Shown here: in pieces, positions 1-12,631 of the stretch | Layout of the letters: every line of letters begins with the position of its first letter | How positions within the stretch are numbered: the stretch's first letter is position 1 | Assembly (NCBI GenBank): GCA_010015655.1 | Contig: ML976734.1 | Coordinates: 158,023-222,022 of the forward strand | DNA: 64,000 bases | Origin: Bimuria novae-zelandiae CBS 107.79 | Lineage: Eukaryota > Ascomycota > Dothideomycetes > Pleosporales > Didymosphaeriaceae | Reading direction: 5' to 3' | Made by a program: the position numbers and the translations under genes | Notes under the pieces: generated by a model | Told to the model about the DNA's origin: nothing | Database searches by the model: none | What the model saw: only the letters and a program-made list of their open reading frames with translations

Positions 1-1050
1 AAATAGTCTACTATTTAATTAAAAGGTGTTAATATATCTGTAAAGTTATCGAAAGGTAATTAATATTAAGAGGTTAGTCCTTTATTAGCATTAAATCCTC
101 CACCCCCTATTAATGGCTACTTGGTAGATTGTATAGCAGGCGTCGGTGTCGCTATTAGTATAGAGGGGACTTCGTAGTAGAGACGTCACTAACGTAATAT
201 TATAAGTTTCTTAATAAATATTTCGTTATTCTCGTACGCCTTAAGGACGTTAAGTAATTTAATAATTTTTTTAATTACCAAGTTATCTGCATAGCTGTCG
301 TGGCCTTTATAAAACATAAATATATTAAATACTATGTCTCGCGTACGAATAACTTAATCATTTATTAGTAACTAAATTTAGAAGATATTAGTACTATTAT
401 AGCCTATAAGATAGTTAATTAGGACGCGTGAGGCTATCTTTACTCTACGTAATAGATATTTATTAATGATATACGCGCGATAACTAATTAGTTAAAAATA
501 GTATATTATAAATTTTTTATTTTAGATAACCTTATATAGCGTGCGCTAATTAAGGATTTTAAATAGTATTTAATTAAGTAGGTATGCTATTATCTTTATT
601 AGCTTATTTACTAATTACTTTAAAAGGTTATTCTAGAGGCGTAGGGCGTAGGTCTTTATTATAATTAGCTTATTAGTAATTTTAGTATTTGTTAATAGGG
701 CTCTCACAGCTAGCTATACATAGGATAAGTATAGTATAGCAAGATAAGAGGTTTATACGGTGTGTATAGCGTGTAGAGTAATAGGGAGAATAACTAGTTC
801 GTGTAATTACTCTATTTCTCTATTATATAAATAAGGATAGCGATATTTCAGGAGGCAAGCTAAGCACGGGCATTATATAAGATAACCACATAATTACGTA
901 CTAGTCCTTATAGAATACCATTCGCTATATCGCCTCTGCGTATAGACACTAGTAACTTTTTCTATTCTAGAGATTCTCTTTCCTTCTTTTAGTTTATTAT
1001 ATAAAACTAATAGCAATAAGTGCGTGTAAAAAGTGCTAGCTTTTTAAAAG
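1..1050. other. AT-rich RIP-mutated DNA, no assignable gene
   Basis: Very AT-rich sequence, poor in CpA/TpG and rich in TpA, with stop codons in all frames. It lies downstream (in minus-strand sense) of the copia polyprotein end, so part of it may be the 3' untranslated region and LTR of that element. I could not find a second LTR copy in the window to prove this. Confidence 0.6.
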
Positions 1051-3235
1051 TATTAGGTATCTCTACGTATAGGTTCTAGCTAGTTAATAAATACCTCTAC
1101 CTTAATTAAAAGGGTGTTAGTTTAAATAAGTAATTAAAGTGCTTCGTTTAGCGTCTTTTTCGTGCACGTATCTACTAGGTTATCTTTACTATTAATTTAC
1201 TTAATTCTAGTAATCTCCTTATTCCTATACGACTCGTGAAAAGATATAATATTAATTATAAGCTATTTTTCGCTTATTATTCGTAATTTAATGAGATAGT
1301 TATATAGAGACTTTAAATTCGTATAAATTACTATTAAGATTAGTGGTAATTTAAGCGATTGTATAATTTATTATAGGTTTATACTTAGGGCAATTACGTT
1401 ATTAAAGTCTTTAACTATTCTATACAGTTTACTAGCGAGGACGCTTCTGGTTACTCTTTTATACTTTATAAAATTCTAGTGTATAATATTCTCTAAGATT
1501 ATAAAGTCCTTACTATATTCTATACAGTTCTTATTTCCTTATATAATTAGAATCTAAGCTAAAAGCTAAGGTCCTTATTATTAGTAAATAATTTATTTAT
1601 AAAGATAAACAGCTTCGTGTAGTTAAGTTATAGTAGTATAAAGGTAAGTTTATTACTACTATTATCTATTTACTTCTAAATTTATATATTAAAGGATTAT
1701 ATATCTTTGTGCGAAGATTCTACAGTTTAGGTAATAATTAAGAAGTTAAATACTATCTCTAATTAATATAGTAAGATAATATAGGCGCCTTAAGCCCTTT
1801 ATATAACATATTATTATGCTATATCCTTTACTATAACATTAACCGTACGGAGATTCTTAGTCTATCTTTTCTACGTAAGGATAACTTTATCTCGTACGAG
1901 CTAGATCTTCCCTCTATTAAACTTAATATGTTAATCCTTAAACAGGATAGTCTTATTTTTTATATAAAGATTTACTTTTTATAGCTTATTCTCTTCTCTC
2001 TGTACAAAGTCCTTTATAACGATACTAAGAGTATTATCTATCTAAAGTCTAGTAATACTAAAAGTGTCTTCTCCCTTATTAGTAATTAGGAGGCACAGCT
2101 TGTACGAAGAGATATACATATAAAGCCTCTCCTTATAGTGGTTATAGTATGTCTTAAACTAGTATAGACTAGATTTAGTAGCTCCATATAAGGGTCGTAC
2201 AACCTTAAAGATTATATTTAGTAAAAAGCTCTAGCGTATCTCCTTTAGTGGCCTTGCATAGAGCGTACGCATTAGCTTATTAGTAGACTAAATATACGCT
2301 TAAGTAATATTATATAGCTTAAAGTGCATTCTATACGTAGCTTTTAGGCTTACTTTAATTATAAAAAGTAGTCTTTAGCTTATCTTTTAAATAGTAAGTA
2401 ATTAGATAAGAATCTTATTTTTTTCCTTATTTAAATAGCTAGCAAACACTAGGCAGGATTTCTTATATAGTTAGATTATTTTATCTTTAATTTCTTATAT
2501 AAGGCGTAGGTTAAAGATCTAGCTTATATACTTAGTTAGATTATATACTATAACCTTAAAGGTATTATTTATAATTAAGGTGTTTATTTCTATATAGTCT
2601 AATTTTTTAAATAGTTCTTTAAGTATAGTAATTACACTATTTATATAGAGTTTTAAAAATAAGGCCTAATTATCCTTCTTCTTCTAAGTTAGAAATACTT
2701 AATTTATTATTTATTATATAGGTCTCCTTATTTTTTTACTTTTTTTAGCGTCTGCCTCTTCTCTTTACGTGGGTGCGGCGTTACTGTCTTAAGAGACTTA
2801 GTCTAGGGCAGGTCCTAGTTCTAGTAGTACGGCGTTCTTACGGGGTCGTCCCCTTCTTCTTTTCTATAGGGGATCCCTGTATACGGGGGCTGGTTTATCT
2901 AGATCTTTTATTATAGGTAGGTTATCTTCCTACTCTCTATAGTATAGTTTAACTAATATATATTAAAGCTTTAGTGGACTATTTTTTAACTTAATAATAA
3001 TATCTCTTCCCTTTATACTCTTAATTTTATATAGGCCTGTCTAACCTTCCTTCTCTCTCTATACTATAATCTCTAAACTAAAGGGGAGGGTAAAAGCTTT
3101 ATGCAATATAGGACTATTACGTATATTAATTATATAATTAATATTAGCTATTACGTGGTTCTTGCGAAGCATCTTTATTACCTTCTATATAGCTATTACC
3201 TATATAATAATATCTAGCGATAGTGAAAAGTCTAA
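1050..3235 (-). mobile_element. Ty1/copia retrotransposon relic (RIP-inactivated pol)
   Basis: The minus strand, read through its many stops, gives the C-terminal half of a fungal Ty1/copia polyprotein in the expected order. A post-integrase region lies near 3000-2950 (pattern close to PLKLRSTVVKPYY), followed by an Arg/Gly/Pro-rich linker near 2870-2750. Reverse transcriptase lies around 2650-1900, with the copia signature KVVRPLYG near 2208-2182. The RNase H region, with a recognisable YTDSKSLYDCLIKL-like stretch, is at about 1320-1260. Every frame is broken by TAG/TAA produced by C-to-T and G-to-A changes. Gag and the integrase core, expected at higher coordinates, are missing: the sequence stops where the gypsy LTR begins at 3269. 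The element is dead. Family assignment is firm; exact ends are not visible. Confidence 0.8.
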
Positions 3236-3268
3236 GTTAACTCTTAGGTATATACTAAAAATAAGTAG

Positions 3269-3485
3269 TGTGACGGCCTAGTACACTAGCAGGTCACATG
3301 ACCTTGCGCCCAAGCGTGACTGTCCGCGTAGATGGGATCCGAAGGGTTGTTCCGTGCCGAGCGGTAGCGCACAAAAGCGCTACGGGCCTATGTACCTATA
3401 GTCTCCACATCTTAGTGTAGCTAAAATAGAGCTAACTTACCTTATCTACTCTTTTAATGCAGGAGCCCGTGCTTATCCTTATATT
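3269..3485 (+). repeat. 5' LTR of Gypsy-1
   Basis: Begins TGTGACGGCC and aligns along its length with 9429-9677. Shared blocks include AGGTCACATGACC, GCGCACAAAAGCGC-like sequence, and a shared tail (AGCTAACTTACCT, then GAGCCCGTGC). It is about 30 bp shorter than the 3' copy, and its end (cctcacaca in the 3' copy) is mutated to TA-rich sequence. The right boundary is approximate. Confidence 0.8.
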
Positions 3486-6400
3486 ATACTAAGAATACTT
3501 TACTTAACTAGATAATAGTAATATAATATTAAGTTAAACTACTTAATCTATCTGTTCACATGACTTAATAATAACTACTTTAAGAAATTTATTATATAAC
3601 TACGCTAAGCTATTAATTTATTATAAAATATAATTACCCGCACTTTATGCTAGTTAAACTAAAATAAAGTCTTAATACTACTAAGTAAGGCTTAAAGGGA
3701 GTTAAAGAATAATAGTTTAAACGTAATACGCCATAGTAGCTAGAAGAGCTAAATACCTTACTACTTTTATTAAATAAATAGGAGCAACGTCTATCCTATA
3801 TATAATATAATAACTTTAAAACACCTATTTATAGCGTTAGCGCTAGAGAAGCACATGCTAAGTAACGCGTATAACTTATTTAAACCTTTTACTTACTAAG
3901 AATACGAGATCTAGAGCTGTAGTCTTATTATGAAGGAAAACTATAATTAAGATATTTTATTAAAACTTACTTATATTTAGCAAGATATAGATAAAGACTT
4001 TTTATAACCTTCCTAGCTACCTACCTTTGCTAGTAATAACCTAATTACTATAACGCTAAAGGCCATAATTAAGTATTTTAAGTAGGACCTAATAGAGATT
4101 ACTATAAAGCTAGTTAGCTAGCTACTTCTTGTAGTGTAGAGCGATAATAACTATATATATTGCTAGATTACTACTAATGACTTAGCTAAAGGAGAAGAGC
4201 TCTATAGAGCCCTTACGTAGGCGTAGCAAAAGATAGATAAGTTAAAAGCCTAGCTTACTAAATAGGCCACTACTAGCTCTACCCTTAATACGCTAGTAAC
4301 TTAATCTTGTATTACGCGCTTTTAAATCCTACTATTAATACTATAAAATTACAATAGCTTTATCCCTACTAGCCTAAGCTTAAAGTCTAGTAAATTTAAG
4401 TACTCGCGTCTTCCTTACCTATTACCCTTTAGATCTACCGCCTATCTAGGCGCCTAACCTATTAGTTAACGCTTAGTTAAATTTCCTAATCTTCTGCTAC
4501 TCTTAAATAGCAAGGATATTATAACGTTCGACTACTAGAGAGCGTACATGGAGAACAATCTACAATTAAATAATAACTAGTTTATTAAAAATAACTTATG
4601 GGATACCTACGAGTATATTATAGCCTATATAATAATGCGTACTAAGAATCCTACTTAACACTAGCTTAAAATATTAATTAGTGTCTTGTATAATAGTAAC
4701 AATGCTATTAATAGCAAATTCCTTATAGATACTCTACGCTAAGCCTTTAGCTACCCGTATAAGGAGAAGAATGCCTGCCAGGCCTTTAGCTAGCTTTATT
4801 TATATACAACTACTAAGTTTATAAGCTTTTAAGCTAAGTTCTTTTGCCTAGCTACCTAGCGCAAGCCCTTAGTAGATTACTAAATTAAAAAGTTTTATAA
4901 AAAGCTTATAAATTAATTTTATATAAATATAAGCCACGACGTCCGCCGCCTAAAGAATAATTATAATAGATTTATAAGTATAACTTGTAACCTAGTGTAT
5001 AAAGGTACTATTATTAATAGTTAAACTATAATATAGGTAGAGCATAAGAAGACTATTACTCTATTTACTAAACTTTATAAATATATACTATTACTAGCGT
5101 TATAACTTACCTATATTATAGCTACGCTAGCTATAGCCTCTTAGCCTAATCTTATTACCTTAATACTTGCTAGCTAGCCTATCTACTTTTATTATTAAAA
5201 AATTAGTCATGTTACCCGCGATTACCTAGATACGCTAGTTAATTATAAGGCTATTAAGCTATTAGCTAAAGTAATGGAGAAGATCTACTACAATGCTATA
5301 AATAAAAACTTATTCTTAAATAATAAATTAGGAAAAGCCTCTCTCTAGGGGAAGTCTCCTTCCTAGAGAAGCATTCAGGAGCTATAGGTATATAAGATCT
5401 TTTATTTAGTAAGAGCACCTTTATTAAGCCCTACTACATTTTAACTAATAGCCTCGTAATTAAACTAAAGGCTCTTATTAATACTAGCATAGGTAATTAT
5501 ATTCTAGTCTACCTTAAGTACTTTATATAATCAAAAAGGGGCTTAAGGTACGTATTAAAAACATAAAAGCTGTCCCTTTAGCAGGATATAAATAGTTAAT
5601 TAAATAGATAAGTAGATAAGTATGTCTAGGCTAACCTAGTACTAGATAGCTATTACCTTAATACTTACTTTATTCTTTATAATATACGTTATTATAACCT
5701 TATTATTAGCCGCAAGCTTCTTAAGGAGGCTAATATTTAGATTAACTATAAGTAATAAATACTTAAGTAGCTAAATATAGCACTAATTAATTATAAGCGC
5801 GATATTATTATCCCCACGTAAAGTACTATGATAAAAGTTAACTTTAGCTATTAAGTAGACGCTAATTAACGCAATAAGCTTATAAATGTAGTAATAATAT
5901 AATATACCTATTACTTACTATAATAGTCCCCTTAGCGTCGCGCCTATTAGAAGAACCTAGCTAAGATAGAAGAGTAGCTCCGCTACTAGCTAGAACTACT
6001 ATAAGGATAGTAGCCTGCACGGCGAAAGCATGCCTCTTATAAAGATCTTACAAAGGCAGGCCTTAAGATTAATACTATAAGAGCTATTATATTTATAATT
6101 AACGCGCTATAGAAAGAGATAATTATTAGCTATATAAGTATTTATAAGGTAGAAAAGCTAATTAAGTACCGCAAAGAGGAGCTAGTCTAGACAGACCTAC
6201 TAAATCTAAAAGAGGAACTTTGCCAGCTCCTTATAAAGAAGCTATCACGCCTAGGCTACGCTAGCGCAACACTCGTCTACTTCTTAAAAAAGGACTTAAA
6301 CGTCCTGCCTCTACACTATAATAGTATTAATTATAATATTAAGCTAACTGCGGATAATACGCTAACGTTAAGTCTCTTATATAGTATATCCCTAAAGTAG

Positions 6401-9400
6401 TTATAGCTTATTAAGGACTACCTAAATAACTACTTTTAACGTTGCTTTATTACTTACAGCAACGCGCTATATGTCTTACTAGTACTATTTATTTAAAAGC
6501 CTAAAGGGGGGTAATAATTCTATATTAACTACTATAAGCTTAACGCTATTATAAAGTAGAATATCTATCTTATTTTACTTATTTAAAAGACTCTCGCGCG
6601 GCTCGCAAATGATAAAGTATTTATAAAGTTAAATATATAATAGGCCTTTTACTATATTTAACTTAATAAGGATACTAAGGACCTGACCACCTTTCGTATA
6701 CGCTATAGCAACTATAAGTATTATATATACTTATTTTGACTCTATAATAGCCCTGCGACCTTTTAACGATATATTAATAAAGTACTATATAGACTACTCG
6801 ATAACTTCTGTATAGCCTATCTAGACAATATTCTTATATACTTAGGGAACCTGCTATAGCATAAAAAGCACGTTGCTTAGGTGCTTAAGTAATTACGCAA
6901 CGCTAGCTTATAAGTAAATAATAAAAAAAGTAAGTTTATAGTAATAAAAAAAAGTTTCTTAGCCTTATTATTAGTACCTAAAATATTTAGAAGGACCTAG
7001 AGAAGGTTATGGTAGTATAAAATAATTAGTACCTGCTTTAGTTAAAGGCGTAAGTTATTTTTAGACTTTTATAACTTTTATAGGGCCTTTCTTAAATACT
7101 ATAGGCGTATTATCTAGCTACTTACTAAGCTACTCTAAAAAGGTTATTAGTATGCCTTGAGTGAGCGCGAGATTGTAGCTTTTTAGCAAGCTAAAGACCT
7201 TATACTATTAAATAATATTCTTGTCTACTACTTGTCCTATTATATAACGCGTATAGACACTAATGCTAGTGATAGAGTTATAGCTAGTATACTCTTTGAA
7301 CTATAAGATAATAGCTTTTAGTGACCTATAACATTTTACTTTAAAACTATAAGTTGTCCTTAGATAAACTATAATATTTATAATAAAAACATACTTACTA
7401 TAATTTATAGCTTTAGAAAGTAAAGGTCTTAGCTTATTAGCCTATAGACGACTAAGCTATTTAGCGCTATTACTAACTATTAAGTGCTTAAATACTTCTT
7501 AACTAAGTAAGGGCTTACTCTAGAATAAATACGCTAGGCTATAATAATAGTAGACTTTAACTTTAAGCTTACCTATTAACTAGGCACTACTAATATAGTA
7601 GCTAATATACTATTACGCAAGTAAGAGAAACTATAGTTTTAAAAAAAATAAAAATAAAGTAGCTTATATAAGAGCCTTCTTACAGGCTAAGTAGTTAGAC
7701 GTTAATATAGTACAGAAAGCTATTACCTAGCTTACTAACCTTATTACTTAAGGACTATAGAGTTAGGAGCTTAAAATTATTATAATAAATACTTTTATAG
7801 CTTCTTTTTTTTGTAAAGAATCCGTATATCCTTATTAATTAAGTAATTAAGGTAAACTAAAACTATTATAGCCTAAAAAGGCTATAAAAGAAAACTTAGA
7901 TAGACTTCTAAGTACTATAAAGGCTAAATAATTAAGATTTACTCTTATATTAAGGCTAATTAGTTACCTTAGTAGTCTACTTCCTACGTACCTACCTAAT
8001 TTTAGCTATCTATGCCACTCAGATTACTATTTACTTAAAAAAAAAGATAGCTAATCTACTTAAAGATTAGTACTACTAGCTAAATCTAGTAAAGGATATA
8101 GACACCTATGTTGCCGCCTATAAGGCTTACTAATAGAGCTACGTACCTCGTAACTATATCCTAGGTCTACTAAAATTACTACTAATACTAAAGCAAGTAT
8201 AGTAAGATATTTTAATAGACTTTAAGTTATTTTTACTTAATAAAAAGGGATATAATAATGCCCTTGTTATAGTAAACTATTTAAGTAAATACTACTTTTT
8301 ACTACCTTACTACAGGACGACTACGATCGAGCAAGTAGTAAATATATACTATTATTATATCTAGCGTGTATAAGGCCTACTTAAGTCTATTATTTCTAAT
8401 AGAGGCTCTTAGTTCGTCTTAGCCTATATAAACAAGCTATATTAACTTATAAGTATTAAGTAAAAGCTCTTAATAGCTAATTACCCTTAAATAAATAGTT
8501 ATATAAAAATTATAAACTAGTACCTTAACCAGCGCTTACGTCCCTTTATTAGCTATTATTAAAATAACTAGTCTAACCTACTACCCTATATAGACTAGGC
8601 CCAGGCTATACTGCCTTATAGGACTACGGGCCTATTGCCGTATGAGATTAAGTTCAGATACTAACCTACCTACTACTAGGACTAGGAGGAGCATACGAGG
8701 ACCTCGCCTACTATTTATAAATAAACGTCTTAAGAAGAAGCGTAGAGCTACGCGAGAATTTAGTATGATACTATAATACTAGCTATAAAGATAGCTTAAA
8801 GAGGTATTACCTAGGTTTAGTAATAATAAGTATGCTAAGTAAATAAGAAGTAATTAAGTCTATATTACACCTAAAGGCTTTATTATTAGGTGCCCTAGCT
8901 AGAAGCTTAATTAGTAGATATATAGACTCTATCTAATTATTACTATAAAAAGATACTTTTATTAAGTTAAGCTTTTATTATACATATATATGCACGACGT
9001 CTTTTATATAAACTACTTATAAAAATCTACTATAGACACCTTACTAGGTTAGGTAGAGCTAGAAGAGGAGCTAATAGAGGTTAATAATAACTTAGAATAG
9101 CAAGTAGAGAAGATCCTTAATATTTTATATATACTATAAATATTTATAATATAAAGTCTCCTAGACTATCTATAATTTTAATCCTACCTAGTATAACGCC
9201 TAAGGCTTTATTAGAGCACTATATAAGGTAAAAGAGTACTATAATATATGCCCTAATAAATCTAGGCTATTACTATAATTAGATATCTTATTATAAGCGT
9301 ACGAGGCTAGTACCTATTTAGAGATAATTAAAATAATAATAAAGCTATAGTTAAGCTAACACAAAGTAAGGTATAAAGGAGGTAATAAGATAGACTTAGG

Positions 9401-9428
9401 GGACTAAGCCCACTTTAGAGGGGGGTAA

Positions 9429-9677
9429 TGTAATGGCCTGGCATGCCGGCAGGTCACATGACCTCGCGTACGAGGCGTAACTGCCTTACGCCCTGGTGCG
9501 ACTGCTCGCGCACCCAGCGCAGTTACCTCAGATAGGTAGTTGTTCGGCTCCGATGGCCGCGCACAAAAGCGCGCGAGCCCTGTGTACCTACAACCTCCTT
9601 ATCTTAGTGTAGCTGAAATAGAGCCAACTTACCTCATCTACTCTCTCGATAAAGGAGCCCGTGCCCGTCCTCACACA
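9429..9677 (+). repeat. 3' LTR of Gypsy-1
   Basis: TGTAATGGCC...CCTCACACA, 249 bp, with canonical TG...CA ends. It is far less AT-biased than the element body, so it escaped much of the mutation seen inside. It contains a palindromic AGGTCACATGACCT core and several CpG-rich stretches. Confidence 0.85.
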
Positions 9678-10092
9678 GTATAGATAGTTAAAACGCCTTA
9701 TACTAATACTTAGGTTAAGTAGCAGGCTAGGCTTATACGTAATTATTTATAATAATAGTCTTAGAGTCCTATAAGCTAAACTATTACGTAGCTTATTAAA
9801 AGCTACTAGCTTATATTAAACTTAGTAATAATTTTGGTAAAGGAGAATAGAAAGCTATAAGTAGTTAACTATTATTATAGATAATAGTAGGATAGGCGTA
9901 GAAAGTATATTGCCTCTAGAGGGGCTCTATGGACGAAGGAAGGTTAAAGGCTGGCTATAGAGGCTAAAAGGGTGCTCTAGCAGGTAAAGCAGGAGGACCA
10001 TGCTAGGCGACTACGAGCGCCACCTATATACAGCAACTGCTACAAGCAAGGCTACAGAAGGACTTAGTATACCTCGAGATTAACGTACTCGG
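9678..10092 (+). mobile_element. Tail of a pogo/Fot1-like transposase gene
   Basis: Conceptual plus-strand translation with RIP stops resembles the C-terminal end of fungal pogo/Fot1 transposases. A basic Arg/Lys/Ala-rich stretch at about 9950-10020 is followed at about 10015-10070 by a degraded zinc knuckle (Cys-x2-Cys/Tyr-x3-Gly-His/Tyr-x4-Cys/Gln), like the intact knuckle in the Fot1 copy at 25.0-25.1 kb. The DDE core that should precede it is absent, because the sequence abuts the Gypsy-1 3' LTR. It is therefore a 5'-truncated fragment. The 370-bp fold-back directly downstream may be its terminal region. Confidence 0.55.
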
Positions 10093-10462
10093 CAAGCGAG
10101 CGGCCCACCCTAAAACTTGCTAAAACCACGAAATTTTAATAGTTAATATATCCACAACTGCTCCATAATATTTTGTAAAACTTAAAATATGAGCTTCTAA
10201 GTATAATATTTAGTAGCTATTAAAGTCTTAGTACGTATATTTTTATAATTTATAAGATATTAGGATTCTGTATTTGTTTTAGCCCCTACTCTTAATATCT
10301 TAATACCTATTAGGCTGCACGTATTAAGACTCTAATAGTTAGTAGATATTATATCTTAAAGCTTATACTTTTAAGTTTATAAATTATTATAAAGTGGCTG
10401 TGGAGGTACTAAATGTTAAAATTTCGCATTTTTGGTGAGTTTTGGGGTTGGCCGCTCGCTTG
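10093..10462. repeat. 370-bp fold-back with long inverted arms
   Basis: The left arm starts CAAGCGAGCGGCC and the right arm ends GGCCGCTCGCTTG. The match continues inward for roughly 100 bp with RIP-type differences: aaattttaa against ttaaaattt, then tccacaactg against gctgtggagg, then aaacttaaaatat against its complement. The GC-rich tips resemble the subterminal GAGCGGGCCAACCCC motif of the Fot1 element at 23.4 kb. It is either a MITE-type derivative or the subterminal hairpin of the truncated pogo element to its left. A TA follows the right tip, but I see no clean duplicate on the left. Confidence 0.65.
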
Positions 10463-10517
10463 TACTGACCACTCGCATATCATGTACGTTATATTAAATT
10501 TAATTATTATGTTATTA

Positions 10518-12628
10518 ACGTGCCGGTGCGCAGTGTGTCCGGATTCACAGTGTGCCCCGCAGAACACTAACGCGCGTCTTAATACTATAACTCTAACGCG
10601 TAATAACTCCACGACTATAGCTCTAATTAATAAGGTAATTAAGGATCTAAAATCGCAAGATTTAGAAAAATAATTTATATTAAAAGAAGTTACTAAAAAG
10701 TATAGCGTTAACTAGTTAACTTTAGGGCGGCGATAAAGAGGCGTAATAAGGCCTAGGGATGCTAGGCATGCTAGCAGGTAAGCTCTTAACCTATAACAGG
10801 AGTTAGAGCTTATATAATATATTACTAAGCTTAATAAGTAAGACTTACCTCCTATAAGGGAGATAATTAGGAATTTTTTATTAGAAGTAGCCCGTTAGTA
10901 GCTAGCAAGAGCTAGGTTACTTGCTTTATTAACTAGCACGAGATCTATCTTATCTTAAAGTAGACCACCGCTATAGATCGTACGCGCCACCTAGCTAATC
11001 CTAAGTTAAAATACTATCTCTACTTTAAGCTACTATATTAAAAGATTACTAAATATTACCTTAAGGCTTAAGATATATATGATATAGATAAAAAGGGCTT
11101 CTTAATTAGCTTAATAAGTAAAAGTAAGAGGATATTTAGTAGGCGTTAATAAGAAAAGAAGGAGGTTTAAGTATTTCTTTAAAATAAATTACGCGAGTTT
11201 CTAATACTCTTAGCCTACTACTACGCTAATAGAAGCTTGCTATCTTTAGCCCTTATTTACGTAACTAAAAAAGGAGCTATATAATTAAGTTAGGTAAAAA
11301 ATATTAAGATAAGAAAATATAAGGTCTTTATCTTATTATTCCTAATAAGCTAGTTAAATAATAATAGAGGCCTGGCTTAGCTTAAGCAGGTGTTTAATTA
11401 CTATATAAAATAATAATTAGGAAGATAGTAATTACTTATCCTTAATAATTATAGATTTTATATTACAATAGAGTTTATTAACTACTATAATTATTATAGG
11501 ATCCTCCTTATAGTCCTTTTTCCCTATTTAACTTATACGCTGTAGCTACTTAATATAGTACTATTTAAGCTACTTTTTTAAGCCTACTTTAATAAGCTTA
11601 CTAACTATTTATATAAGGCTTAAGGCCTTATTTTAATTAAGAAAGAAAACTTCTTCTTACTGTTTTAAAGCGCCTAGATATCCTTTTTTATAAAGAGCCT
11701 TATATTAAAGGCCTTTAAAGCTACTAGAATCTAGCTAATAGACGCTAATTTTTTTTTATAGATTTACTAGCACGCTAGAAGCTAAAAGAAGTTTATTATT
11801 AAAACTTTTTAATTATAATTAAAAAAAGATAGATTAATTAATTTAAGCTACTATTACTAATAACTATTAATATAAGGTAAAAAAGCTACGTTTTAGCGTT
11901 TACTATCTCTCTATATAGATTAAGCTATTAAACTATAAAAATAAGGGCTTTAAGGAGGCTCTTTACTATAAGTAGAAATATAAAAAAAAAAAAAGGTAAA
12001 GCCCTTAACCTTTAATAGCGCTAAGAGTATTATAGTAGCGCTATTTACTAGTCTTCTTATAAGCTACGTAAAGCTTAAGCTAGAGAAGTAGTATAAGAGC
12101 AAGATAAAATAGAGGAGAAACTTTAAAAAGTATAAGCTAAGAAGTAGCGCGAAGAAGCTTAACTATAATATTAAGTTAAGCTTAAGGAAAAGCGTGTAGA
12201 AAGGTAAAGGCTTAAAGATATTAAAAAGAAAAAAAAAGCAAAAAAAAGGTTGCTAAACGCGCGCGTAAAATTAAAACTTAATACTAAAAAATATTTATTT
12301 AATAAGCTTAATAACGTAAGTATAAAGCCTTATAAGTAGTTTTACTAAGTAATAAGTATTAAAAACGCGCTAGCGCTGCTTACGCTAGTATTTAAGCTAA
12401 AAATAAGCTATTTACTACTTTAGTTAAAATTATATTACGTAGCTATAACGTTAACCTCTTATAAAAATATAAATAGTATAAGTTAATCGTAAGCATCTAA
12501 TTACTACAACACTATATTTATATTAATATTAAGCTATTATATAGCGCTGTATAGCCTTATTTTGAGATTAGGCATGTGGTGTTCTGCGGGGCACACTGTG
12601 AATCCAGGCACACTGCGCACGGGCACGT
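10518..12628 (+). mobile_element. Pogo/Fot1-like DNA transposon, RIP-inactivated (Pogo-2)
   Basis: Terminal inverted repeats of about 50 bp (ACGTGCCGGTGCGCAGTGTG at the left, its near-complement at the right, few mismatches) are flanked by TA at 10516-10517 and 12629-12630. This is the target duplication of the Tc1/mariner-pogo superfamily. Plus-strand conceptual translation gives a helix-turn-helix/CENPB-like N terminus (about 10610-10950). Then comes the first catalytic motif as IDKKGF near 11090, for the usual MDEKGF. A DGHxSHTTYEF-like segment and LQPLDVVLFK-like segment with the last Asp changed to Asn lie near 11460-11580. Stops throughout show it is dead. The termini kept high GC while the coding part is AT-rich. 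Confidence 0.88.
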
Positions 12629-12631
12629 TAT

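Larger units (their letters stand above)
3269..9677 (+). mobile_element. Ty3/gypsy LTR retrotransposon, RIP-inactivated (Gypsy-1)
   Basis: Two related GC-richer direct repeats (3269-3485 and 9429-9677) bracket about 5.9 kb of RIP-mutated internal sequence. A purine-rich tract (ttagaggggggtaa) sits just left of the 3' LTR, as expected for the polypurine primer. Plus-strand conceptual reading gives gag-like sequence to about 5.4 kb. Reverse transcriptase follows at about 6480-7110, with YLDNILIYL at 6819-6845 in place of the YLDDILIYS active site. RNase H is at about 7250-7440 (DASDxAIAGIL, then NYNIYNKNILTII). The integrase core is at about 8150-8440 (FxxxLPLSKKGYNNALVIVD region). All frames carry numerous stops and the second catalytic Asp of the RT is changed to Asn. 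No clean target-site duplication is seen at the two ends. Confidence 0.88.
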
